Assembly (NCBI RefSeq): GCF_963678635.1
Contig: NC_087063.1
Coordinates: 71,443,617 to 71,507,616 of the forward strand
Direction of reading: 5' to 3'
Length of the DNA stretch: 64,000 bases
DNA from: Symsagittifera roscoffensis
Taxonomy: Eukaryota; Xenacoelomorpha; Acoela; Convolutidae
The translations under genes were made by a program, and so were the position numbers. Below, one piece after another: positions 43,558 to 54,211 of this stretch. How positions within the stretch are numbered: position 1 is the first letter of the stretch; every line of letters starts with the position of its first letter. The notes under the pieces are model-generated. The model searched no databases, was not told where the DNA came from, and was given only the letters and a program-made list of their open reading frames with translations.

Positions 43558-44928
43558 CTAGTGAAGTGTTTCTAATTCAGAGAGTGACATTTCCTGAAAA
43601 ATTCGACTAATTGTGTAGTCTAATTTCATATCTAAGTGAATATCATAGTGGATATTACCAAAATAAGAATTATCCATTAGTGATAGTTCTTGTAAACGTG
43701 TGCTTCTAGTGTCATGTGGCTTTAGATGTCCACCAGTTTGATCATTACTTTTTTGAAAGTTAACTGGTATATATGATGTTCCTTCGTTTAGAGGATGACC
43801 TGTGGCATAAGGGTCAATTTTTATTTTTCCAGTGGTCATGTCGAAACCTTTTTCGTATTCAACTAATATTTCAGAATATCGTGTTTTGTGAAGTGGATTT
43901 CTGTATTTGCATGCGAGTTCTGTTTCTTGATATATTTGAAAACGTGTCAGTTTATTTTCTATATTGTGGATGTTTCTAAAGTCAGTACTTTGTTTTCGTG
44001 ATGGATTTACTTGTTCATATGGAATTGATTGTATAAAATATTTTTCGTGAAATTTTATCATTCGGGCGTGTATTTTTGCTACTTGAAATGTTGTACATGT
44101 ATCTTCGGGAAACCAAACAATTGTTGCTTGTGTTCGTGTTGTAGGGTCACAATAACCTTGATCGTTTTTACAAGGTAATCTTATTCCTTGATAGATCATT
44201 GTGTTGTCAGATAAATCTCGTGTGAGTTGTATTTTTTCGAGTTGTATTTTCCAATCGAAAAACATTATTTCTTGATATCCTCTATTTTTTGTGTCTGCTT
44301 TGCAGTTTGATGGATTATTTATACCAATGTGTGGTATCCAGTGCTTATCGTGTATGTCATAAGTTAATCTTCCGTGTGCGCCGTTGTATGGGTATATTTC
44401 ATCTAGTTTTATATGTCCTTGATATCTTTCAAGCTCTGCTTGATGTACAGAATCGGCAAAAACTTGAAAATATACTAATTTTCTGTCGGTGTTTTTATTT
44501 CTTGTGATATTTAGTCTGAGTAACTCGTTTTTACAATCGTCGGGGTTTAGATGCAAAAGTCGTTCTATATTACTTTGGTAGAATGATTCGTGGTCAAGTC
44601 GGTTTTTATTTCCGTTTGAGACTTGTGAACAATGTACTTTCTTTTCGGAAAATGTTGCTGTAAATTTATATCCTATAACTGTTGTTGCTCGGGCTTTTGA
44701 ATAGAGTGTCGCTATTACATTTGTAGTTTCTATAGCTTGTGGTTCTGTTTCGCATTGTGATACTTGATTTATTGCATATTTGTGTAGTGTTTTTTGTTCA
44801 TTTTCTTCACAATCGTAATGTGTTACTAATAAGTCTTGGGGTCCTGTGCGGAGAGAAGGATTTATGTTCTGATCGGAGATTATTAGAAACACGAGTTGGA
44901 GAAAAATCAGTATTTTTAGAATATACAT
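43558..44928 (-). CDS. env: Env-like glycoprotein, ectodomain part (cassette A)
   Basis: 456 codons from an ATG, beginning with a signal peptide (MYILKILIFLQLVFLIISDQ). A THYDCEE segment follows near residue 36, with spaced single cysteines and pairs over the next 300 residues and a possible glycosylation site. The YDC start and the cysteine spacing recall class III, gB-like glycoproteins known from chuviruses and from some invertebrate retroelements; this is pattern memory, not an alignment. It ends at a UAG (43558-43560) beyond which the frame stays open about 70 codons. Its start overlaps the end of the preceding frame by 13 bases. Confidence 0.65.
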   Translation of the reverse strand: MYILKILIFLQLVFLIISDQNINPSLRTGPQDLLVTHYDCEENEQKTLHKYAINQVSQCETEPQAIETTNVIATLYSKARATTVIGYKFTATFSEKKVHCSQVSNGNKNRLDHESFYQSNIERLLHLNPDDCKNELLRLNITRNKNTDRKLVYFQVFADSVHQAELERYQGHIKLDEIYPYNGAHGRLTYDIHDKHWIPHIGINNPSNCKADTKNRGYQEIMFFDWKIQLEKIQLTRDLSDNTMIYQGIRLPCKNDQGYCDPTTRTQATIVWFPEDTCTTFQVAKIHARMIKFHEKYFIQSIPYEQVNPSRKQSTDFRNIHNIENKLTRFQIYQETELACKYRNPLHKTRYSEILVEYEKGFDMTTGKIKIDPYATGHPLNEGTSYIPVNFQKSNDQTGGHLKPHDTRSTRLQELSLMDNSYFGNIHYDIHLDMKLDYTISRIFQEMSLSELETLH

Positions 44929-46070
44929 GTGTATGATAATCCTGAGTACGGGTTATAAAATGTGATGTAACCAATTGTCTTTTTTGTATATCTGTCGTAT
45001 TTATATATTACTTCAGTTGTTATAAATGGTGGTGGTAGCGATTGAGCTGTTATATTTGGTGGGTTTAATGGGTAAGGATGTTGCGCAATGTTGTTTAGTT
45101 TAACCGTGATTTCAAATTTTAATTGTAGACTATTTTGTTGGAGTATTTGGATGTTATGGTCACGAATGTCTTCGTGGATATCTTGTCTATATTGTAATCT
45201 ATTAAGTGCCCAGTTGTGGAGTCGGTTACTTTCTGGGTGTTGTCCAAAAAATGGTGGGGGTGCTGTGAATGTATTCCAGTCTAATCTTAAAGGGATATTT
45301 GTTGATGATTGTTCTCGATATCTAGCGTCGAGGTTATTTGGGAAATTGAAAGGAAAAGGCGTCGGTGAAATCTGGCGTATTGATGGTGTTGATGGTAGTG
45401 ATAATGTTTCTGGTAGTGATGATGATGTTGTTGTATCTGTAGAAATATCTATTGGATCATTTATTAAATTTGGTTCACCTTGTGTGAATGATTGTGTTGT
45501 CCAGTATGGTAGTCGTGATGTTTGGTTTGGGGGGTTAGAGGGATTTTCACGTATTTGTTCAGATGTTGGTGTTGAACCTAAGTAATCTGAGGGTAGAATT
45601 GAGGTGCTACGTTGTGAAAGAAGTGTAGGGGTTTCCGGTAATATGCTAATTGGGTTTTCCGGAGTACTTGGTGATGGGGATTGGGGTATATCAAAGTGAA
45701 CTCGGGGGGTTTGAAAATTTCTATTTCGTCGTGGATGTATAATTTGACTATTTATTTCAACTGTATTTTGATTTTGACTAAGATTTCGTATTCTACTTAA
45801 TTCTTGTGGTAGTGTTGGGTACAAGTTATATGTTGGTTCACTTAGAGGTGCTTGTCGCTGAACTGGTTCTAGTGGTTCAGATAAGCGAGCGTGTCGTTCT
45901 TCAAAGGTATATGGGTTATCTTGGAAAGAAATTCCTGTAGATGTTTGGGGGTTTTGGGTAGTTGTAGGTGGTGTCGGGTTTTCTTGGGATGATGTCGGTG
46001 AAGACTGACTGTGTGATTGTTGGTTAGCAATTTTTGAGGGTTTTTTATTGATTTTTTTTAGTGAAAAAAT
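44916..46070 (-). CDS. Methionine-free Pro/Ser/Thr-rich frame (cassette A)
   Basis: Open for about 384 codons without one ATG. The first two-thirds are rich in P, S, T, Q and N and look disordered; the last 100 or so residues look folded, ending close to the Env start. Since it cannot start by itself at AUG, it would need splicing from an upstream exon, or readthrough or frameshifting. Position suggests a leader region spliced ahead of env, or a separate protein. Confidence 0.5.
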   Translation of the reverse strand: MFSLKKINKKPSKIANQQSHSQSSPTSSQENPTPPTTTQNPQTSTGISFQDNPYTFEERHARLSEPLEPVQRQAPLSEPTYNLYPTLPQELSRIRNLSQNQNTVEINSQIIHPRRNRNFQTPRVHFDIPQSPSPSTPENPISILPETPTLLSQRSTSILPSDYLGSTPTSEQIRENPSNPPNQTSRLPYWTTQSFTQGEPNLINDPIDISTDTTTSSSLPETLSLPSTPSIRQISPTPFPFNFPNNLDARYREQSSTNIPLRLDWNTFTAPPPFFGQHPESNRLHNWALNRLQYRQDIHEDIRDHNIQILQQNSLQLKFEITVKLNNIAQHPYPLNPPNITAQSLPPPFITTEVIYKYDRYTKKTIGYITFYNPYSGLSYTCIF

Positions 46071-48655
46071 TTATGTTTATTGTAGTAATCTTCTAGAAAA
46101 AGAATTAAAAGGATTGTTGCTAAGGCGAAAGTTATGACTGCCTTCTTTATACATTTGCATATTGTCAAGATGAGGGATGATAAAAATGTTATAAAAATTA
46201 CAAATAGTAAAAAAATGGTTCGTATCATTTACATAAATTTTGTGTTTCGTACCTGTGAATATGGTCAATGGCTTTTGAAAGTTGGAGGTATAGTTCAAAT
46301 ATGGAATAGAAAATTAAAAAAATATTGCAAAAAATGATTAAGATTATTAAAAAAGCTTCAAAGGTATCAAAAAGAAATATGAATAAAAGTTTAAATATTG
46401 TTAAAAAGTTTATGAAAATGTTGAGAATTATGTTGACTGATCGAGAGAAGAGCATTTAAGAAATGGCTTCTTGATCGAATATTTTTTGTTGTTTGGGGCA
46501 ATTTTCAAGTGTGGTCGAATTATTTATTGGTTTTTTGACAAGTGGGTTGAGTTTTGTGAAAAATTGTTGGGGGCGAATTTTATGGTGTTCGGGAGGTCTT
46601 CTTTTACTTTATTTTTATTTGTCAAGTGATCTGGGGTATTTTTGAGATTTTTATACTTAAGGCTAATTTAATATGGTCGTTCTTTTACTTTAGCTAAATT
46701 AACATTTTTGTTTGGGGGGTTTTTGAGGTCCGAGTTGGGAAAATATTGTTGATCTGTGCGTTATAAGATAAGGAAGGGTTATGATATTATGGTGGTATTT
46801 ATTTTAGTTGTCAAGTTGGAGTGGTTTGCTAGTTTTTGACCTGGAGGTTGTAAAGTTATAGTTATAGATATGCCTGGAGTTTAATATCTTTCGTCTAATT
46901 GGTTTGTGTTAGAGTTATAGAAGGTGACGGATTGAATGAATCCTATTGGCTAATTTTCTAGTTACAGTGGTAAAATATCTAATTTATCCAATCATAAAAT
47001 ATAGTTTAGATCAGGTTCCACCCATCCGGGTTTTACAGAGTTTTTTAGAATTATCTTTCTGCAATTCAAAGGATGGATGATGGACGTTGGTATTTGGCGA
47101 ATATCGTACTCTTGTCCGGTTTCTCTTGTTAGAGAAGTTCCAGGACGCTGGAGTTAGGGGCATCAATCGTTGTGTCTTCTTGTGACAACGATGGTGTTTC
47201 CCAATGAAATCAATCTGATTTCAGAATGGTTTGCTATGACGGGTTTTTCTGTTTTATGTAGAGAACTTCTTTTGTGTTCGACCTCGTCTGGGAATGGCGT
47301 GGAGATTGTGCGTGGAAGGGATGCCTTGTAACTCGGATCTGTACGTATACTTGAACATCGAGGTGGTCATTGGTCTAGTTCAATGAAGTCCTTTTCTGCG
47401 AAGTCAAGTCGTACTCTAAATCCTTTGAGTTTGTGATTGTGGACGGCATATTGGTTTGTGGTTGGCCATTCTTTTTCGAGTGTAGTGGGGTCATTTTGTC
47501 TCTGGATGTTCGTCTTTGTTGTTGTATGCTGATCTATATACTGCAAAGTATAGTTTACATTTTATAAAATTTTTATTAGTTCAGTGTTTTAATTATGATT
47601 TTGGTTAGTTGTTTTCACAAAAGCATTTTGTTTTAGTTCGGTTATTTTGAAGAGTTACTCACCCTTGAGTACCTCTTATTAAAAATAGAAGTATGGTCAC
47701 AAAGCGTGGATGTAGCGCGGTGGGTTAGGCCGGCTATAGAGCATGCTCAGGACGTCCTCTCTGGTGGGTTAGGCCAGGAGTGGGAGTATGATTTCGTGCG
47801 GTTTCTGTGAGAGGTCCTGTTATGTGATAACGTTTTATGTTGGCTTTATGGTGGTTTTTCTTATGTTCCGTTGGTTGTGTCCTTTTTTCAAAAATCAAAT
47901 TGTTTTTGTTATGGGTTTGTCTTTCGACTTTTTTGTGTTTTATTATTTCTTTCTTAGACTTTATAATAGTCTTCAAAAGAATAAATTATCCAGTTTTAAA
48001 CTGGGTTAATCCGGTTTGGGTACCGTTGGTTTTCTTTTCTTAGTCATGCTGTTATTTTATGATTTGTGGTGTTTAGTAAGCTGCGTTGGTTAGTTTGGTT
48101 TAGTATATAATTCCTTTCCAACCGGGTTAAAGGATGTTTGAAACTTGTTATCGTGTGTTAGAATTGTTGAGTGTGAAAACTTGAAACTGAAATTCATTAT
48201 TTAAACAATTCTTCGTGGGCGAGCTGTGCGAGTTTGGATAGAATTCTTGTGCGAGTGAATGAAAATATCAAAAGGTTAGTACTGCATTTTCATTTTATCA
48301 ATTTACTACATAGAATTTTAATTTTACTGCTAGTTTTGGGGAAAAATTAAATTACAAGTTTTCATTTTTTATGAAATTTACTGCTTTTGGGGAAACAATT
48401 TATAAATTAATTCACTACATTTGGTATAAATTTTATCAGTTTATCTTGTGGAAACTATTAATGAAGTTTAGAAGAATTTTAACAAGTTTATTTTTTATTT
48501 TGCTTTTTTGTTTTTTGCAGATGATTGTGGTATGAAACAGGGTTAAAATATGAAATATGGTTAAAATAAATACTAACCATTCTTTACTCATGTTTCATTT
48601 AGATCTTTAATTTTAAATTTATTAGTGAAGAATATGTATAAATTATACTTACCTG

Positions 48656-49666
48656 TTAGTCGTCGGGGAAAAAACCGTGGGGGAAGATGTCGTGTATCAT
48701 GTCGGAATTTGTTAGTAATTTTGCTAGTATGCGAATGATGTTTTTAGTTTGAAGCAGTGGCCAAAGCAATTGAAGTGCTTTAATAGTTTTTAGTTCTTCG
48801 GTTCCAACTGCAAACTCATAAGGTGTGTTTTGAATGAGATTATATATTTTGTGATTGTATTTAGTATTGTGGATGAATTCTAATATAGGGATTTCTATAG
48901 GTTGGATAAATTCATGTGGGATAAGGAAGGGTCTGGATTCTTCTGCATTAAAGGTCTTCGTGATGGGACAAAATATATACATATGTGTTATTGGGTCATA
49001 ATTGCGGAGGATGCCGTGGAGGTTAGTATCTTTGATGCAATATGTGAAATTTAGAAAAAACGGCGAAGTGTATTTAGAGTTAAGAAACTGAAAACGGTGG
49101 TGTGGTTGTCTTGATGAAGTGTGTAGATCAAAATGATTTTGTATGAAGCGATAATATGTATAGGTGTGGGTTTGTTTAGTGCGTAACATAATGTCGTGTG
49201 AGCAGTGCAAATCGCGTTCATGTGGTGCAAGGAAGTGGAAGGTTAGTGAAATAATTGAAATTTTTCTTTTAACACTTTCGTAAGCTTTTAAGTCGGTTAG
49301 TGCTTCAGAAATGATGTGATCAAATTTTCGATCAAATATATTGAGTGTAAAAACATATGGTGTTTTGATGAAAAATTTTTCTGTTAGTTGTGGGTTAGTG
49401 AAGCGATCGTCATCTAAAAATTGGTCTTGATTAGTTCGGATGATATTATGATCGTAATATTCTAGTGTAAATTCGTTAGCTCGGGGTGCAGTGAATGTTT
49501 TGAGTGATTTTTTATATCCGATATAAGTAAATTGTCTATGTGTTAGTGGTGTGGTGAGTCGATATAGCATATCTTGATTTCTTACTATATCGTTATGAGT
49601 ATTAGATAACGGTAGGCAAAGGGGATTAGTAAAATGATAATATGATGTCCAATGAAGTGTAGGCAT
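48656..49666 (-). CDS. Accessory frame, 336 aa, unrecognised (cassette B)
   Basis: Same protein as 40772-41782, with only a silent difference noticed. No domain recognised. See that entry for composition and context. Confidence 0.6.
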   Translation of the reverse strand: MPTLHWTSYYHFTNPLCLPLSNTHNDIVRNQDMLYRLTTPLTHRQFTYIGYKKSLKTFTAPRANEFTLEYYDHNIIRTNQDQFLDDDRFTNPQLTEKFFIKTPYVFTLNIFDRKFDHIISEALTDLKAYESVKRKISIISLTFHFLAPHERDLHCSHDIMLRTKQTHTYTYYRFIQNHFDLHTSSRQPHHRFQFLNSKYTSPFFLNFTYCIKDTNLHGILRNYDPITHMYIFCPITKTFNAEESRPFLIPHEFIQPIEIPILEFIHNTKYNHKIYNLIQNTPYEFAVGTEELKTIKALQLLWPLLQTKNIIRILAKLLTNSDMIHDIFPHGFFPDD

Positions 49667-49798
49667 TAAAACATGTTCATCTACAAAACTACGTGTGTCG
49701 TTAGTGTCATGAGGGGTGTTTAAAGTATATTGTGGAAATGAAGGTAAGGTGATTGCTAGAAAATCTTTCGTGTTAGTGTGATATGGATGGTTGATATA

Positions 49799-50464
49799 TT
49801 AGCGGGCTGTTCCTAGTTTGGTTGGGAATGGATGGTTCGGGAATTTTCTTTTAAAAGTGCGATAAGCTCTATTAGTGCTATTTGATGATTCGGTGGATGT
49901 GGATGATTGTGCTAATGATGCAGTATAAGCTGAAGAGGATGTAGGGGTAGGTGGGTTTGAGGATTCTATTGTGGAAGAAATCTGATTTATAGTGAGGGTG
50001 TTAGGGTGTAATAGTTGTTGTTCGAGGGTGATAAAATTATCGAGTTCTTGGGAGATTTGGGGAATATCTGGAGAATTGGATGATCGGTCTGAATGAAATG
50101 AAGAGTAGGTTGGGGTTACTTGTGAAGCATAAGAGGGTGTAGAAATGGGCGGGAGTGGGTTATTTGGTGGGATTGGTTGAAAAGGGGGTTTTGAAAAAAC
50201 TGAGGAGTTGGTTTGAAAATTATTGGATGGAGATGGTTCGGAGTCTGCAAATTCATCAGGGGTTTCTATATTAGGGTTATTGAGTTGTGAAACGGAGTAT
50301 AAAACTGAAATATTTGAATTGGTGTCTGAATTCATGCCTGATGTTATATTACTAGTTGGAAAATCGGGTGGCGGGAAAGCAAAAAGTGGAATTATTGTAA
50401 TTGGAGTGTTGAGGTTGGTTGGATGGGAATTTGAGCGGTGTAGGGATCCAAGTTGTCGGCTCAT
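49799..50464 (-). CDS. Pro/Ser/Thr/Asn-rich frame, full length (cassette B)
   Basis: 221 codons, the undeleted version of 41889-42314, overlapping the anchor frame through ATGA. The added C-terminal part ends with a basic stretch (RTFKRKFPNHPFP). Probably disordered; function unknown. 132 bases separate it from the 336-aa frame. Confidence 0.55.
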   Translation of the reverse strand: MSRQLGSLHRSNSHPTNLNTPITIIPLFAFPPPDFPTSNITSGMNSDTNSNISVLYSVSQLNNPNIETPDEFADSEPSPSNNFQTNSSVFSKPPFQPIPPNNPLPPISTPSYASQVTPTYSSFHSDRSSNSPDIPQISQELDNFITLEQQLLHPNTLTINQISSTIESSNPPTPTSSSAYTASLAQSSTSTESSNSTNRAYRTFKRKFPNHPFPTKLGTAR

Positions 50465-51399
50465 CGTGGGCTAAAAAAATTATTATTTTGAGATTGAAAA
50501 GCGGTGGTATGGGGTTGTTCGATAATTTTTTCATATGTTTTTTTTTCTTGTGAATGATGTTTCATCATATGTTGTATGGGACTTTGCGATATGTTTGGTC
50601 TAAAATTTGGATTATGTGTTATTGCTAAATTTCGGAAATTGCGTGGGACTAGGGATAATGGATGGTTATGTGGTAGGGGTGGTAACTGTGGTGCTGTAGG
50701 CGTTACCTCTATATTATTATGTTCTTCGTCGTACGTGTTCTGTCTTGTCGCTATTTTTGTGTTATATTCTTTTATTTGTGCGTCTAAAAGAATTTTGTTT
50801 ATTGATGATGAAAAAATTCCAAAAAATCCTGTAAATAGTATGCGTGCTACACTTGCTTGTCTATTTACTTGTGTGTGTATAGCGCATGTGTTATAGATTC
50901 CTTTTAAAAGTGAAAAAAAAAATCCTATGAAGTTAAACATTGCGTATAAAATAGTTAATTTTTCTAAGATGTAATAGGGCCATCCTAGAAAATCGAGAAT
51001 TTCATTTTTTAGTGTAACAAAGATAAAAATATTTATAGGTGAAATATCTTGTGGTCGGTATTTTTCACCGTTTAGATATATATAGTCTTTAATGTCTTTA
51101 AAATATCCGCTATAGTCTTGTGTATAGATATCTGCAAATCCTGCTGTTTCGGCAAGTTTGCGTAAGTTTTGGTCAATTGATTGTCTTTGTATAGTGCCCA
51201 TTTGTGTTAATAATTCTTGGAATTGTTGTGTTCTAATGTGATGTTGGATATCGGATTTTGAATATATTCCAATTGATTGTAAATCGATATTTGGGTTTCG
51301 AGCAATAGCTCTAATGCTTTCGGGTGAAAATTTTTTGAGGGATTGCATTAATGTGGGGTATGGGGTAAGAAGATAATATTTATCTTCATCAGGGTTCAT
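50461..51399 (-). CDS. env: Env-like protein, membrane-anchor part (cassette B)
   Basis: Identical in length and sequence to 42311-43249; the A-rich site at its upstream limit is at 51489-51495. Confidence 0.6.
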   Translation of the reverse strand: MNPDEDKYYLLTPYPTLMQSLKKFSPESIRAIARNPNIDLQSIGIYSKSDIQHHIRTQQFQELLTQMGTIQRQSIDQNLRKLAETAGFADIYTQDYSGYFKDIKDYIYLNGEKYRPQDISPINIFIFVTLKNEILDFLGWPYYILEKLTILYAMFNFIGFFFSLLKGIYNTCAIHTQVNRQASVARILFTGFFGIFSSSINKILLDAQIKEYNTKIATRQNTYDEEHNNIEVTPTAPQLPPLPHNHPLSLVPRNFRNLAITHNPNFRPNISQSPIQHMMKHHSQEKKTYEKIIEQPHTTAFQSQNNNFFSPR

Positions 51400-51695
51400 T
51401 TGTACTACATTGTGGCTATTTTTTGATCCACATGGGACTGCGGTATCCCAGAAATATGTTCGTCTTGAAAGTGTGTCAACGAAATGTACTTTTTTTTATA
51501 AAAGATAGGGATTCTTTTATAGCATCGTTTATCTTCAAAAATATATAGTGGTAATACTTTTTTGGTACATAAAATGTTTCCTTCGTAGTCTAAAAAATTT
51601 GATCGATTTCCTGATAGTAAATATCCTGCGTAGGCTATTTTTAATACTGTTAGTGCAAGTGATTGTAGAATTTCTGTCCGTTCTAATTCGCATAG

Positions 51696-53066
51696 CTAGT
51701 GAAGTGTTTCTAATTCAGAGAGTGACATTTCCTGAAAAATTCGACTAATTGTGTAGTCTAATTTCATATCTAAGTGAATATCATAGTGGATATTACCAAA
51801 ATAAGAATTATCCATTAGTGATAGTTCTTGTAAACGTGTGCTTCTAGTGTCATGTGGCTTTAGATGTCCACCAGTTTGATCATTACTTTTTTGAAAGTTA
51901 ACTGGTATATATGATGTTCCTTCGTTTAGAGGATGACCTGTGGCATAAGGGTCAATTTTTATTTTTCCAGTGGTCATGTCGAAACCTTTTTCGTATTCAA
52001 CTAATATTTCAGAATATTGTGTTTTGTGAAGTGGATTTCTGTATTTGCATGCGAGTTCTGTTTCTTGATATATTTGAAAACGTGTCAGTTTATTTTCTAT
52101 ATTGTGGATGTTTCTAAAGTCAGTACTTTGTTTTCGTGATGGATTTACTTGTTCATATGGAATTGATTGTATAAAATATTTTTCGTGAAATTTTATCATT
52201 CGGGCGTGTATTTTTGCTACTTGAAATGTTGTACATGTATCTTCGGGAAACCAAACAATTGTTGCTTGTGTTCGTGTTGTAGGGTCACAATAACCTTGAT
52301 CGTTTTTACAAGGTAATCTTATTCCTTGATAGATCATTGTGTTGTCAGATAAATCTCGTGTGAGTTGTATTTTTTCGAGTTGTATTTTCCAATCGAAAAA
52401 CATTATTTCTTGATATCCTCTATTTTTTGTGTCTGCTTTGCAGTTTGATGGATTATTTATACCAATGTGTGGTATCCAGTGCTTATCGTGTATGTCATAA
52501 GTTAATCTTCCGTGTGCGCCGTTGTATGGGTATATTTCATCTAGTTTTATATGTCCTTGATATCTTTCAAGCTCTGCTTGATGTACAGAATCGGCAAAAA
52601 CTTGAAAATATACTAATTTTCTGTCGGTGTTTTTATTTCTTGTGATATTTAGTCTGAGTAACTCGTTTTTACAATCGTCGGGGTTTAGATGCAAAAGTCG
52701 TTCTATATTACTTTGGTAGAATGATTCGTGGTCAAGTCGGTTTTTATTTCCGTTTGAGACTTGTGAACAATGTACTTTCTTTTCGGAAAATGTTGCTGTA
52801 AATTTATATCCTATAACTGTTGTTGCTCGGGCTTTTGAATAGAGTGTCGCTATTACATTTGTAGTTTCTATAGCTTGTGGTTCTGTTTCGCATTGTGATA
52901 CTTGATTTATTGCATATTTGTGTAGTGTTTTTTGTTCATTTTCTTCACAATCGTAATGTGTTACTAATAAGTCTTGGGGTCCTGTGCGGAGAGAAGGATT
53001 TATGTTCTGATCGGAGATTATTAGAAACACGAGTTGGAGAAAAATCAGTATTTTTAGAATATACAT
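51696..53066 (-). CDS. env: Env-like glycoprotein, ectodomain part (cassette B)
   Basis: Same frame as 43558-44928 with one Arg to Gln difference. UAG at 51696-51698, followed by CUA. A 12-base difference from copy A lies between this stop and the slip-like site and keeps the frame. Confidence 0.65.
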   Translation of the reverse strand: MYILKILIFLQLVFLIISDQNINPSLRTGPQDLLVTHYDCEENEQKTLHKYAINQVSQCETEPQAIETTNVIATLYSKARATTVIGYKFTATFSEKKVHCSQVSNGNKNRLDHESFYQSNIERLLHLNPDDCKNELLRLNITRNKNTDRKLVYFQVFADSVHQAELERYQGHIKLDEIYPYNGAHGRLTYDIHDKHWIPHIGINNPSNCKADTKNRGYQEIMFFDWKIQLEKIQLTRDLSDNTMIYQGIRLPCKNDQGYCDPTTRTQATIVWFPEDTCTTFQVAKIHARMIKFHEKYFIQSIPYEQVNPSRKQSTDFRNIHNIENKLTRFQIYQETELACKYRNPLHKTQYSEILVEYEKGFDMTTGKIKIDPYATGHPLNEGTSYIPVNFQKSNDQTGGHLKPHDTRSTRLQELSLMDNSYFGNIHYDIHLDMKLDYTISRIFQEMSLSELETLH

Positions 53067-54208
53067 GTGTATGATAATCCTGAGTACGGGTTATAAAATG
53101 TGATGTAACCAATTGTCTTTTTTGTATATCTGTCGTATTTATATATTACTTCAGTTGTTATAAATGGTGGTGGTAGCGATTGAGCTGTTATATTTGGTGG
53201 GTTTAATGGGTAAGGATGTTGCGCAATGTTGTTTAGTTTAACCGTGATTTCAAATTTTAATTGTAGACTATTTTGTTGGAGTATTTGGATGTTATGGTCA
53301 CGAATGTCTTCGTGGATATCTTGTCTATATTGTAATCTATTAAGTGCCCAGTTGTGGAGTCGGTTACTTTCTGGGTGTTGTCCAAAAAATGGTGGGGGTG
53401 CTGTGAATGTATTCCAGTCTAATCTTAAAGGGATATTTGTTGATGATTGTTCTCGATATCTAGCGTCGAGGTTATTTGGGAAATTGAAAGGAAAAGGCGT
53501 CGGTGAAATCTGGCGTATTGATGGTGTTGATGGTAGTGATAATGTTTCTGGTAGTGATGATGATGTTGTTGTATCTGTAGAAATATCTATTGGATCATTT
53601 ATTAAATTTGGTTCACCTTGTGTGAATGATTGTGTTGTCCAGTATGGTAGTCGTGATGTTTGGTTTGGGGGGTTAGAGGGATTTTCACGTATTTGTTCAG
53701 ATGTTGGTGTTGAACCTAAGTAATCTGAGGGTAGAATTGAGGTGCTACGTTGTGAAAGAAGTGTAGGGGTTTCCGGTAATATGCTAATTGGGTTTTCCGG
53801 AGTACTTGGTGATGGGGATTGGGGTATATCAAAGTGAACTCGGGGGGTTTGAAAATTTCTATTTCGTCGTGGATGTATAATTTGACTATTTATTTCAACT
53901 GTATTTTGATTTTGACTAAGATTTCGTATTCTACTTAATTCTTGTGGTAGTGTTGGGTACAAGTTATATGTTGGTTCACTTAGAAGTGCTTGTCGCTGAA
54001 CTGGTTCTAGTGGTTCAGATAAGCGAGCGTGTCGTTCTTCAAAGGTATATGGGTTATCTTGGAAAGAAATTCCTGTAGATGTTTGGGGGTTTTGGGTAGT
54101 TGTAGGTGGTGTCGGGTTTTCTTGGGATGATGTCGGTGAAGACTGACTGTGTGATTGTTGGTTAGCAATTTTTGAGGGTTTTTTATTGATTTTTTTTAGT
54201 GAAAAAAT
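53054..54208 (-). CDS. Methionine-free Pro/Ser/Thr-rich frame (cassette B)
   Basis: Open from just after a UAA (54209-54211) to 53054, 384 codons, no ATG. Equivalent to 44916-46070. A CACACAG|TC acceptor-like sequence lies early in the frame. Confidence 0.5.
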   Translation of the reverse strand: MFSLKKINKKPSKIANQQSHSQSSPTSSQENPTPPTTTQNPQTSTGISFQDNPYTFEERHARLSEPLEPVQRQALLSEPTYNLYPTLPQELSRIRNLSQNQNTVEINSQIIHPRRNRNFQTPRVHFDIPQSPSPSTPENPISILPETPTLLSQRSTSILPSDYLGSTPTSEQIRENPSNPPNQTSRLPYWTTQSFTQGEPNLINDPIDISTDTTTSSSLPETLSLPSTPSIRQISPTPFPFNFPNNLDARYREQSSTNIPLRLDWNTFTAPPPFFGQHPESNRLHNWALNRLQYRQDIHEDIRDHNIQILQQNSLQLKFEITVKLNNIAQHPYPLNPPNITAQSLPPPFITTEVIYKYDRYTKKTIGYITFYNPYSGLSYTCIF

Positions 54209-54211
54209 TTA

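Larger units (their letters stand above)
39081..46957 (-). repeat. Env cassette, copy A
   Basis: Direct repeat of 46965-55095. Offset is 7884 at the left, 8150 after a 266-bp deletion in this copy (near 41930) and 8138 after a 12-bp difference near 43430. Only about six single-base differences were noticed. Copies abut through a 7-base join, CTAGTTA (46958-46964). Confidence 0.97.
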
